Below, piece after piece: positions 26,018 through 37,422 of a stretch of 64,000 nt of DNA. How positions within the stretch are numbered: the first letter of the stretch is position 1; the number at the start of each line of letters is the position of its first letter. This DNA is from Datisca glomerata (Eukaryota > Streptophyta > Magnoliopsida > Cucurbitales > Datiscaceae): assembly GCA_003255025.1 (NCBI GenBank), contig QANY01006243.1:192405-256404 (forward strand). The letters run 5' to 3'. A program made the position numbers and the translations under genes. The notes below the pieces were generated by a model. It saw nothing but the letters and a program-made list of their open reading frames with translations, ran no database searches and was not told the origin of the DNA.

Positions 26018-28950
26018 TGTTTTTAGTGTTTTCTCGAGCATCAACGGCACAACGAGACGTGTCACGTCACATTAGGGAGTTCTAGGAGAAGGTAAGTTTC
26101 GAAGGAAAGGAGCTGACCTTACCTGGTCAGTATCAAGGGTGCTCGGGCTACACAAACTCGAGCACATCTGAGAGCAGGAGCAGAGCACAGAAGGGGAGCT
26201 CAAATAATCCCGTGTGTAAGGCCATCATTACTCGCCGAAAGTAGCATCCAACATGTCTAATCGCCATGACAGAATGTCAGCTCAACCTCTGAACCATCGC
26301 CTCAAAAACACATCGACAATAAATGCTTAACGCTTTATGTCAAGATCATCTCTCGTCTATCCAATCAATAACAGTCAAGACAAGCTTTGTGTCTCACAAA
26401 ACTTCTCCAACACGCCTCCAAGGGGATTTTTCGACACGCTTCATCCTTAATGACTTCAGGTATAAATACCCCATGTACAAACGGTACAAGGTATGCGTTA
26501 TTTCTCCCAAGGAACTATGCCAAAATTTCACAGGATATTGACTTAGGCATCGAATGCTCTTCGACGAGAAAACCACCCCCCGATTATCTTCGCGTTAGAG
26601 TTTTTTGTCTGTGTTGTGCGGGTTCCTGCCTAAGAGGACCCCTATGTCGAGTGGTGATTGCATGCCGCCTCACTGTTGAAGTCTTTGGCATCAACAGTTA
26701 ACGCCGTCTGTGGGGACGACTGTAAAGTTGTTCCTGTTCAAAGTATTTGAAACCCTTTTCTTCCCTCAAGGAGATAACAAGTCTAGTACTCTACACCGAT
26801 GAAGTCTGGGATGAAAGGACCCACATTTCCCTTACTAGAAGAAGGACCTCATGTCACCAAGACAATCACCCGACAAAGGAAGAAGGACATGGTGGGTGTA
26901 ATCTCCAAGGTAACCAGGAAGGGGATGAAAGACGTGCTAGTGACAATTTAGGTCATAATGTTCCTTCCCCACAACACAAAGGCTTGCTGGCAGGATTGCG
27001 AGGCATTCACGAAACCTCCAAAAAAATTACCCAGGGAAGGGCAGGACGACCTCCTGACTCGAAGAGAGTGCCACCTCTCAGTGAAACAGGGACCAACAAG
27101 AAGCCAAACTGATGATGGTTGGGCTCTCCCTTTGTATGGTTCTAGTTGGGGTCATCACTAGAAGACTAATGAGGAGAACAAAGTCGCCAAAGAGTAAACG
27201 AAGGGGAAGACCCCCAAAGGACCCTCTGGGGTTAGTATATGAGCAATAGTGAAAGGTGGAGGAAAGTATCGATGGACCACCCTCCATCTAAATCCCCCAT
27301 GCCTTTCTTGGCCATCAACGGTTTTACAAAGCTCCAATGCAAGCGAAATGCAGTATGGATGAATGGGTCCGAGATCATCCCCTCCCCACGGGTGAGATAC
27401 AAACCTGGGCTACGCAGCTTCTAGTTCCCAAATCCCACTTTGGGTGAAATGGAAGGATGAAAGCCTTGGCAAGACCGCCGTACGGGCTCGCAAGCCAAGC
27501 TGAGACGTGAAGCCTTGGTAAGAGGACCAGATTTTACTCCTACCAAGCCCCGTGCGAGATGGATCAACTCACAGGAAATGAGCATGTAACTGGCGCACCA
27601 CCTAGGAAAGACTTGAAGGGCCAAGATGGTTGGCCGTACTCTCGCCAAAGCAGCCGATGTGGAAAGATCAGGACAAACCTATATCTGCCCACGGAATGTG
27701 GGGCTCGGGAAGTCCTGCCATCGATACGAAGACACAACTCAAGAAATGAGGAGCCCACTCATTCTTTGGGGGCATACCATAATCACGAAGCTAATTAGGA
27801 TTTCAGGATGCTCCCATCCAATGAGGCATCGAGACCGAAAGGTATGAATTTAATAAATGCACATAAGTTAGACATGATTTATTTTTGGAATGGTTCTCCA
27901 CGTCTATTTCCCTTGTTCAAAGTAAAGGAAATGATGGACTCTTTTACAAAGTACGATAGATGATTAAAAAGTGATGTCAGTCGAGCACCCCAGCTCGTCA
28001 GACGGTATTCAAGGGTCGAACCAAAGCAGAAATGCTTGGCTATACATTAAGGTAAAAAGTGATGTCTGCAGAGCATCCCAGATCGTCAGACGAGATTCAA
28101 GGGTCTAGCCAGAACAGGAACGCCTCGCTAGACTTCCAAGGAAGTAAGTGATGGCTGCCGAGCACCCCAGCTTGTCAGACGAGATTCAAGGGTCTAGTCA
28201 AGCAGGAACGTATGGCTAGACATAAAAAGTGATGGATGACGAGGTGCTCGAACCTAGAAATCGGGACTAAACAAAAAATGATGGCTGGCGATGTGCTCTA
28301 ACCTGGTAGCCAAGATTAAATAAAAAGTGATGATTGGAGAGGTGCTCTAACCTGCCAGTTAGGATTAAACAAAAAGTGATGACTGTCGAGGTGCTCTAAC
28401 CCGATTGTCGGGATTAAACGAAAAGTGATCACTGGTGAAATGCTCTAGCCCACCAGTCGGGATTAAACAAAAAATGATGATTGATGAGGTGCTCTAGCCC
28501 ATCAGTCGAGATTAAATAAAAAGCGATGATTGGTAAGATGTTCTAGCCATCCAGTCAGGATTAAAGACAAAGTGATGTGTGCTGAGGTGCTCTAGCCCAC
28601 CAGTCGGGATTAAACAAAAAGTGATGTCTATTAAGCTCCCTAGCTCGTCAGACGGGATTCAACGGTTTAGCCAAAGTAGACACACCTAGCTAGACGTCAA
28701 GAAAAGATGTATGTCAAGTACTCTTGCTCGCATACGAGATTTGAGGGCCTAGCCAGAGCAGACATGCCTAGCTAGACATCAAGAAAAGATGTATGTAAGC
28801 AGATTAGATTTGAGGGTCTAGCCAGACTAGACACTCCTGGCTAGACATTAAGGAAAGATGTATGTCGAGCACTCATGCTTGCAGATGGGATACTGGGGTC
28901 TAGCCAGAGTAGATACGTCTAGCTAGGCATCAAGGAAAGATATGTACTGT
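26018..28950 (+). mobile_element. Truncated copy of a non-autonomous LTR element (LARD-like), plus orientation
   Basis: An LTR of about 679 bp (26018-26696, TGTT...AACA) is followed by ACGCCGTCTGTGGGGACGAC (26701-26720), which resembles the post-LTR/primer-binding sequence of many plant gypsy-class and LARD elements. The internal part matches, in opposite orientation, the inside of the complete copy at 29989-35408. At about 27960-28950 it carries tandem units containing AAAAAGTGATG and GTCGGGATTAAAC. Short open frames occur but none shows gag, protease, reverse transcriptase or integrase motifs. No second LTR in this orientation was found; the element stops near 28950. Confidence 0.75.
27960..28950 (+). 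repeat. Degenerate tandem array inside the truncated LARD-like copy
   Basis: Two related unit types: about 58-60 bp units with GAGGTGCTCTA and GGGATTAAACAAAAAGTGAT (about 28230-28630), and longer units with GTCTAGCCAGA and GGCTAGACAT on either side. The inverted counterpart lies at about 32580-33360. Confidence 0.8.
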
Positions 28951-29988
28951 GTTGGATTTATGTCCATAAAGCAAGGTGTAATGACTATTTATGAGTATTT
29001 AATTATTTTTTTTGATTTTTTTATTACTGAATTTAAAGATTGAATGAAAGTTTTTCTATTAATTAAAATGTGTTTATAATTTACTCAAGTCTTGGAACTA
29101 TGTCAACGTAAGAGGAGTAAAGATTGAGGGGTCTTGCAGACAAACTCTTCTGAAATAGTTAAGAAAATTATTCATAGTCTTAGGATCAACTAGGCAATCA
29201 AGTCTAATTATGACTATTAGGTTGAACCAAAGAATGCCGATCTCGGAGCACGGAAGTGGAGACTCTAACGGTTTACCTAGACATGTTATGAAATATGTTG
29301 AATAGACCATTAACATTAGTTTAAAACAAAATCATTTATCTAGCTCTAAATCTAATTGTTACACTTTAAAGGTATTTTCGTAATTACTTTTAATCCTAAG
29401 GTGAATACGAATGGATGATTTATTATTAATCTTTTATGAGTTGTAATTAGAAATGATCTAATAGGAAGGTTAATTTAGAATGAATGATTTATTATTAATC
29501 TTGCATCTTCATATAACATGACATATAGAAATAGGAATATAAAAATATCAAAATGACATGTAGCATATACATGCATCATAGTTTAATTTATAATAGATTA
29601 TAATTTAATTACAATGCAAATTTCATAAAAGTTATACATTTTAAATTGAGATTTAAATTTTATAAAAGTTTATAATTTTTAAAACTTATTTTTTCTAAAT
29701 TAACAAAGAGTTATAAATTTTGAAAAAACAACGAAAAATCCATTTTTCTAAAAATTAAGTGGGAGGGTCATTTGCGTTGAAACGTTCCCAAGGTCCTCAA
29801 CGCAAACTTGATCGCGGCACGATGAATGGTTTAGAACCTCCCTAACGGTCCTAATTTTTGAAAAATTTAAAAATATATGAAAATATAAACAAACATGACA
29901 AAAACTAATGTTTGAAAAAGTTTGATAAAAATCTAAATCGGTACTATAATTATGCTAGTTACCCAAAAATCATAAACATCAAGGTAGG
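28951..29988. other. Unassigned AT-rich segment between the two LARD-like elements
   Basis: Starts TGTTGGATTTATGTCCATAA, which looks like the start of a copia-type LTR, but I found no matching end or target duplication. It may be the original sequence inside the inverted-repeat arms, since it joins the right arm directly if the element at 29989-35408 is removed. Confidence 0.35.
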
Positions 29989-30658
29989 CGTTGATGCCAA
30001 AAATATCAACAGTGAAGTTTCATTCAATCTCCCATCGCAATGGAGCTTTTCGTGACCTAAACATCTGTAAAATACAAACAAATAACGTGAAGGCGAGGAG
30101 AACCGGGGGGTGGTTGCCTCGCCTAAGGGCCTCCGATGTCTAAATCAGTATTCTGACATTATTTAGTTTCCTTAAGGGAGATAATGGCGTACCTCTCTGT
30201 CTAATAGGACTTGTGGAAGAAGGCATGTCGAAGAAGCCTCGGGATGCTTCCCGAGACATGAGGACTCCAAAGACTGCCATTGATCGGACGGGAGGGAGGC
30301 TCCCTTTGACATAAAATGACAGATATTAAAGGTTGACATGCTTTCGAAGTGACCGGGTGGGGGCTAATCTAACACTCTACCACTGCGATTGGACTCGTTG
30401 GGCGCTTGAGCCTATGAGAAGACGCCATCTGGGATTTAATTTCAGCAGATAATAATATCCATGTCACTGATAGTCGTTCAAGCTTCTTTTAGGAGATTCT
30501 CTTGTCGTCCTTCACATGCTCAGGTCTGTGCGACTTGCGCTCCCTTGGGACTGACCGGGCAAGGTCAGTTCCTCTGAAACTTTCCTTTGTCATGAACTTA
30601 TTTAGCGCAGCGTGGCACGTGTTATATGTCATTGATGGTCAGTGAAATACCCATAACA
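29989..30658 (-). repeat. 3' LTR of the LARD-like element
   Basis: Matches 34697-35408 over its whole length, with small indels and many substitutions. Its outer flank is GTAGG. Confidence 0.85.
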
Positions 30659-32579
30659 ATTTCCTCGAGTCGAGGACTTGGGAGGCCTTGTCCACCTAGG
30701 TCTGAAGATTTCTTCATCCATGTACCTTATCCAAGATAACCTCATGCGATGTGGGGCCGAGGGCTCTGTTCATCCAGGGTAATCCACACTTATGTTTGAA
30801 ATTTATTCGGCTGGGAGGCCCATATCGAATGGAATTAATCATCTGACTGTTTTCTGTTGTGACTTGTCCGCGTGAGTCATTCCACCATTTAAAGCCACTA
30901 ACCTCTTGGGAGTGGCGGCATTGATAGCGCGTGGGTGCGTGTAAATGAGGGTGAGGGTCGCTAACCGTGAAGCCTTACTCCTCAATGTGTCACTTCATTC
31001 TTGTAGTCGTTTGAGTGACGTTTGGTCCTCCGAAACCTTTGTCCAAGAAATGGCTATTCATTGGGTGTAGAATCGTCTCGATATGCCATCATGTCCTTTT
31101 TAATGCCCATTAAATGAGTGGTTTCCTTCTCATTTTCTTCATCCTCACCTTCCTGAAAGAGTCGAAACATTTGCCAACTTTCGTCCTTGCCCCTAGTTCT
31201 TCTTTCCTCCTTGGAAGAACAATAATCTTTCCTCCTCTAGGGCCTCTTCCATTTTGGAGGCTTCCTTTCGAGATCCTTCTGATTTTTTCTTCTCATGATT
31301 GTTTTTTCCCTCTATGTCGTCTTATAAATGTCATGCACCTCAAAGTCAATGATGTCCTATTTAGTGATGATTTTCTTGTCGTTGATAAGCCTGTGTGGGG
31401 AACCCTTTGTTTGCGCTGGTTATCGACTTATAGTTGCCAAGCTCTTCTGTCGCGAAGCCTTATCCTTAGAAAAAGTTTGTAACTTGGTCGGGGATCTTGA
31501 CCCTTGATCCGTAATGATCACTTTGACTGGTGCTGTAACCCACTCCCTCCTTTTACCACATCTCTCCTTTCGGACCCTTAACTGCTTATTATAGCGTGCC
31601 TTGAAAGTGAGTAAAGTGGCCCTTCCACTCACATCCTTCAGGATCATCTCGAACCCGGACATGGTGGCTTCCTTCCTTTCTCACCTTAAGTGGGAGAAAT
31701 TGAAGCCTTTTTTCGTAGTTAGCTCAGAAATTAGGTGTTTCCCATGGTTATCCACTTTTAGCCCGACTTGGTGTGGGCCTTAGACCAAATCATCGTGATC
31801 CTCGGCCGACTAGTGACCAGTGCCCTTAAAACTTCAAAAAAGTTCAAGAAAGATGTGGAAACCTTAGGATCACCGGTCCATACATTTAAGGGGTCTTTTA
31901 TTTTTAAGTTAGCCTGAGGAGAGGGTTCACCCTCTACCTCAGGATGAAAACTTTGTAATTTTTCCTTTACTTGTATTTGTAATCATTTCTCCTTATTAAT
32001 AAGAATGAGTTTTCTGACTCATTCTTCCGGCTATGCTCTTGTTTATTTCCTTTGTCGTAATATTTCGTAGTCGCACGAACTGTGTTTTAAGTAATAAACG
32101 TTCCTCGAGTAGATGGAGTTTCACTTTCACTTTCGTTGAGTTTTGATTAAGGTCCGGAAGAGATCTTAATCTTCCTTTGTTCCTGCTTCTTTGTTGCTTC
32201 GAGTTATGAATGTTTTTACTAATTCCTACTGACCCGAACTGTGGGGTTTTCTGACCTTGAGCTTGAGTGGACCTCCAAACACACTTGGTTCTTCCCAGTG
32301 GGCTGCCCCCTTTGAGGGAGGTTAAGTCAAAAAGACGAGTGGTGCTCTTTACAGAGTTTCCAAGTGCTCCCATTCGGGAGGTCTGCTCGGGCGGACCTAT
32401 CTCAAATTGGGAGTTTACCTTTTGATATTTTGTCAAGCATCATTTCTCTTGGTTAAGCTTTTTCATAGTCTGATTAGTTAGACTGCAAGCTGAATTATTT
32501 TCCTTTGGTGCTTGGTTAGAGGACCTTTCCCCCAGGCATTCCTGCTTTGGATAAATCCTTGTTTCATCCGATGAGCTAA

Positions 32580-33360
32580 AGTGCTCGACAAACATTTCTT
32601 ATATTTGATGTTTGGCCAGGCGTGCCTATTCTGGTTAGGGCCTTTCCTCAATCCCATCTAGCGAGTTAGAATGTTTCACCAAACATCGCTTACCTTATCC
32701 AACCTGGCATTCCTGCTCTAGCTAAATCTTTTTTCCCGTCTAGTGAGTTAGAGTGATCGACAGACATCACTTTTTTTCTTTTGATGTCTAACCAGACATT
32801 CTTGCTCTCACTAGACCTTTAATTTCATCTGGTGAGCTAGAGTGCTTGACAAACATTTTTACCTTTGATGTCTAATCAGGTGGTCCTACTCTGGCTAGAC
32901 CTTTAATCTCATCTCGCAAGTTAGAGTGCTCGACAAACATCACTTTTACCTTTGATGTGTAGCCAGGAGTTCCTTCTCTAGCTAGATCCTTAATCCCGTC
33001 TTGGGGATCTAGAGTACTCGAGAGACATCACTTTTTAATCTCGACTGGTGAGCTTGATTGCCACACCAGTCATCCTTTTTTAATCCCAACCGATGAGCTA
33101 AATTATCATACTAGTCATCACTTTTTTATCCTGACTAGTGAGCTAGATTCCCACACCAATCATCATTTTTCAACCCCGACTAGTGAGCTAGATTGTCACA
33201 CCAATTATCACTTTTTAATCCCGACTAGTGAGCTAGATTGTCACATAAGTCATCACTTTTTAATCCCGACTGGTGAGCTAGATTGCCACACTAATCATCA
33301 CTTTTTAATCCCTACTAGTGAGCTTGATTGCCATACCAGTCATAATTTTTTAATCATTCA
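32580..33360 (-). repeat. Tandem array inside the complete LARD-like element
   Basis: Units of about 55-65 bp with CATCACTTTTTAATCCCGACT and GTGAGCTAGATTG. This is the reverse complement of the unit seen at 27960-28950. Confidence 0.85.
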
Positions 33361-34696
33361 TCGCACTTTACGGAAGAGGCGGTAATTTTATTTGATGAAT
33401 GTTGCTTGGTACACACGGCCTATCAATGCCTGCCGTACTTGGTGTCGGTCGTTTAAAAATGAGATCATTTCTTCTGCTTCGATTGAAGGTGAGCCAAGGT
33501 GGAGCACCGAGGATTGTCAGGTGTCTTACTTCCCGAGCTACCGCCTTCCATGCCTTATTGAGACCTAGTGCACCTTTCCTTTTGAACCTCATCTTTCTTC
33601 TCTAGGAGGAACTCTCTGAGCTCCCCATCTTCACTGGGGAGTAAATGTCGATTCACCCTGAACTACCTTCTTCTTCCGCTCCAACGGTGATTAATTGATT
33701 CATATGGTTTTTTTGGTTCTTTTCTAGACTGCTCTCCAGGAAATTCTCCAATCATGGGCTCCTCTGTTCCTATGGGTTCAGCCGCCTCATATGGGCATCG
33801 AGGTGGGGAATACCCGCGTGTTCCACCGTTAAAATTTGGTTCCTCTAAAAGCTGGTGTAAAAAGTCTTGGCTACCCTCATTTTCTAACAGGGGCCTGTGG
33901 TGGGGGATCAATGCAAGGCTCTGTATTTCAACTGGGAATGACCCCAAGCTCGTTTATCCATATGCATGGCTTTCGTTTGCGCGGGAGCCTTACTAAATTG
34001 TTGGTGGTCAAAAGGACACCAAGGCGTTTGACGAAGGGTGACCTGTCGATATTTTCCTCTATCTTCCACAACTGCTCATATATTGCCCCTGGAAAGCCAT
34101 CTAGGGGTTTCTTCCTCGTTCGTTCTTTGGCATCCTTTTTCTCCTCCTTCGTCTAGCGACATGGTGAGTGGCTCGTAAGCACACCTGGGGTTATTTTATG
34201 GGGTGCTTGCCTTTTGAACCATTCTTAGTATGTCGCTCCCTCTTTTATCTTCTTGGGATGACCTCAACTAGAACCTCCCCCATTAAGGAGGAGTTTGGCC
34301 ATCTAAAAAATGATTTCACTTTGGTCTTGGTTTCCTCAAGAGGTGGCAGTTTTCTCGAGACAAGGGGCCACCTCGTCCTCTCCCAGATAGTCTTCCCCCA
34401 GGGTTTCACGGGTGCATGATGTAAGAGACTGTTACTATTAGAGCGATGGCCAATGTGTCTTTCTTCCCTCTCCTAGTTATCTTAGAGTTTACGGCCTCCG
34501 TATTCTTCTTCCTCCATCGTGTAATCATCATGACGGAATATGATTCTTCTCTCGACGAGGAGAATGGTGGATCCCCCCTTCGCCCTAGAGTTCACAGCCG
34601 TGGGGCGCCAGATTCATCCTCTCCTCGTGGGAGAGAATGGTTTCAAGTGCTTTGAATTGAAACGATTTTATCGTCGTTCGCACAAATGACTCCAAT

Positions 34697-35408
34697 TGTT
34701 GATGTCGAAAAGTTCAACAGTGAAGTTCATGCAATCTCCACTCAGAATAGATCTCTTCATGACTTCAACATTTACAAAACACAAACAAAAAACATTAAGG
34801 CAAAGAGAACCAAGGGGGTGATTGCCTTGTCTAAGGGCCTATGATGCTTAAGTCAGTATCCTGACATTCGTTTGACATAATTTCTTTAGGGGAGATAATG
34901 ACATACCTCTCTCTTTGTGATAGATGGTGGTATTTGTACCTGAAGTCTTATGAGAGAAAGTGTGTCGAAGAAGCCTCATGAGTGTGCAAGAGAAGCTTAC
35001 CGGGACATGAGGATTGTAAAGACTACCTTGATTGGACGGGAGGGAGGTGACCTTTGACATAAAGCGACGGGCATTACATGTTGATGTGCTTTCAAAGTGA
35101 CTGGGCATGGGCTAATCTGACACTCTACCATGGTGATTGGACTTGTTAAGCGCTTGAGCGTATGAGAAGGTGCCACCTGGGATGTTACTTTTGACGAGTA
35201 ATAATGATCATGTCACTGATGGTCGCCTGAGCTCCTTTCAGGGTCTTCTCTTATCGTCCTTCATGTGCTCAGGTATGTGCCACCCGAGCTCCCTCGGGAC
35301 TGACCAGGCGAGGTCGTTTCCTTTGAAACTTTCCTTTGTCATGAACTTATTTGACGCGACGTGGCATGTGTTATCACTTCATTGATGGTATATGAAATAC
35401 CCATAACA
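34697..35408 (-). repeat. 5' LTR of the LARD-like element
   Basis: TGTTGATG...ACCCATAACA on the plus strand; pairs with 29989-30658. The right flank is GTAGG. Confidence 0.85.
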
Positions 35409-35413
35409 GTAGG

Positions 35414-36285
35414 TTTATATGAAGTTCATGTTTCTCTCTATCAATTGTCCCTCCTCTTTTTAGCATCTTTGTAAATCAACACTATTATTCTCCCATAAAA
35501 TAAGCATTTACATCAAGTTAGTCTTTCTCTCTATCGATTACTCTTTCTCCCTCTCTAAAAATCTACTTAAATGGTTATTTATATCAAGGTAAATGAGCGT
35601 TTACATTAAGATAAATAAGTATTTTACATTAAATAAGTATTTATATCAAGTTATCCATTTTCTTTATCAATTACTCTCTCTATCTGTCTCAAAATCGATA
35701 CAAACCAAATATCTCTATCTCTCTCTTAAAATCGATGCAAACCAAAAGGCACAAAACATTAAAGTGGTGTTTAAATTAAGTTAGTCCTTTCTATCAATTT
35801 TTTTCTCTCTCTATCTATCTATAAAAAATTGATGTAAACCAAAATGCACAAATCATTAGGGTAGTTTTTACGTCAAGTTTATCATCTCTTTCAATTGCTC
35901 CTCTTCTTTCTCTAACATCTCTATAAATCAACATTATTTCTCTCTCATAAATCAAACCTCAATAAATCTCATAAAAACCTATTCTCTCCATATCTACATG
36001 CCTTATTCTATCAAATCTTAGCAATTAATAGTTTCTAAAAAGGCAATTTCACATGTATTTATGTGTAATTTTAAATGTTTTAAAATACAAAAACTAGAAA
36101 AATGGAAAAAAATTAATCTAAATATGGAAAAATAATAATTAAATAACTATTTGACCATGAGGGTGAATACATCTATTAATGAAATGTTATAACTAGAAAG
36201 AGATAAATTGACATAAATTTAAAGAATAAAAATTGTTAACAAAAATTTAACTGGGTGTGTGGAATTGGTTATTTGATGTAATTTC
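35414..36285. repeat. Right arm of the long inverted repeat
   Basis: Reverse complement of the left arm (24853-25990). It has CTCTCTCAAAATCGATGCAAACC-like units and, further out, the unique stretch with GACCATGAGGGTGAATACAT and an outer end TTGATGTAATTTCTGTCATT. Just outside (36300-36450), one or two more tandem units occur in the left-arm orientation. Confidence 0.85.
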
Positions 36286-37422
36286 TGTCATTATTTTGGG
36301 CCTTTTGGTTTGCATCATATTTTTAGAGAAAGTGTATGTGAGTAATTGATAGAGAGAAGCACTAACTTGATGTAAAATACTTAAATGTTTTCTTTTTTTT
36401 GGTTTGCATCGATTCTAAGCGTGATATATATAGAGAGATATTTGATTGGCATCTATTTCGAGAAAGAGAATATGAATCCGCCGCTATTAATAGCTGGTTA
36501 CATTTTTGATCACTTAATTGGCAAGCTCATCATCTTCTCCTTCATAATTTTGTTTTCACAAAGGAGGGTTCGATTTGATTTTTGATTATTTTTTTTGTAT
36601 TTGTGTAGTTTCAGTTTATTTCAGATCATGGGTTTGTTTATTTATATTTTGCCATAAGTGATTTTTTGGTTGTTTCAATTACTTTCCTTAAATATTCTGT
36701 CCTTATTTGATCTGATCTGTTTGGTAGCTATGAAAATGAAGGAAAATGTAAAATCTTAATTGATAGCGATCTCTAAGTTAACTAAGAGCTTATTTTAATT
36801 ATTCCACTTAATTGAAAAAATAAATCTTTTGGATTTTGAAGTGTCTATTGTAGGATGAAAAAAAACTCATATTTATTTCTTTTGGGTTTCCTGGGCCATT
36901 ATTGATTATTGTTCCTTTTCTTAGGGGGTCGTTATGCAGAGCTGCTTTAGTTGATCAGTTAAGCTTTTGATATCATCATCTATGCTATGAAACAAGTTTG
37001 AAGACTCTAGTTGGGCAAGGTAAGTTGTGATATTTTCTGTAATTTTTCAAAGCACTCTCCCATGGTTTCTCATTGTAATAGCACTGCGTCAGTAAGAAAC
37101 TAATTTGTTTAGATAGCATGTTGATTAGAACATATGACATATTTCTTATAATTTGATACAATATTCATCAATTGTTCTAAATTGGACATTTATTTTGGTT
37201 GGTTAAAATTTGTTTTCTCAAAAAGGAAGGGAAACTATTTGATGCCCAAAATTAGAGGGAAGGAATAATAAAGAGTCAAAATGATGAGACAGTAGATACT
37301 AGTGCTTAATTAACCGTTGGTTTATTTTATACAAATGTAAGTAAGGCTGTATTTTACATTCTACTATAACTACTTGTGGGACTTGACAAGGAAGCCACTC
37401 AACTCAACTTGCATAGAGAGTC
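36286..37422. other. Intergenic upstream of LHCB7
   Basis: Begins with a short tail of the GAGAGA tandem units (to about 36480); the rest is AT-rich. The last 100 bp should hold the LHCB7 promoter and leader; a TTTATTTTATACAAATG stretch at about 37320 could be the TATA region. No other gene seen. Confidence 0.5.

Larger units (their letters stand above)
29989..35408 (-). mobile_element. Complete non-autonomous LTR retrotransposon (LARD-like) with GTAGG target duplication
   Basis: Two LTRs in the same orientation, 29989-30658 (670 bp) and 34697-35408 (712 bp), both ending ACCCATAACA on the plus strand. The flanks are GTAGG at 29984-29988 and GTAGG at 35409-35413, a perfect 5-bp target duplication. 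Next to the right-hand LTR, the minus strand reads ATTGGAGTCATTTGTGCGAACGAC, a decayed version of the post-LTR sequence in the sister copy, so transcription is leftward and 34697-35408 is the 5' LTR. The 4.0-kb interior carries tandem arrays and short open frames (for example 31996-32436 and 33663-33947 on the minus strand) with no recognisable retroviral-type domains. It must have depended on another element's enzymes. Confidence 0.85.

Noticed and set aside
26323..27850. Overlapping frames such as 26387-26701 and 26747-27112 as genes
   Set aside because: They lie in the LTR and interior of the LARD-like element and show no gag or pol motifs.
28951..29988. Copia solo LTR starting TGTTGGATTTATGTCC
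   Set aside because: No matching CCAACA-type end or 5-bp flank duplication could be found, so it is listed only as unassigned sequence.
31114..34420. Several 70-146-codon frames on both strands
   Set aside because: They fall in the interior of the LARD-like element with no recognisable domains, and frames are not maintained between the two copies.
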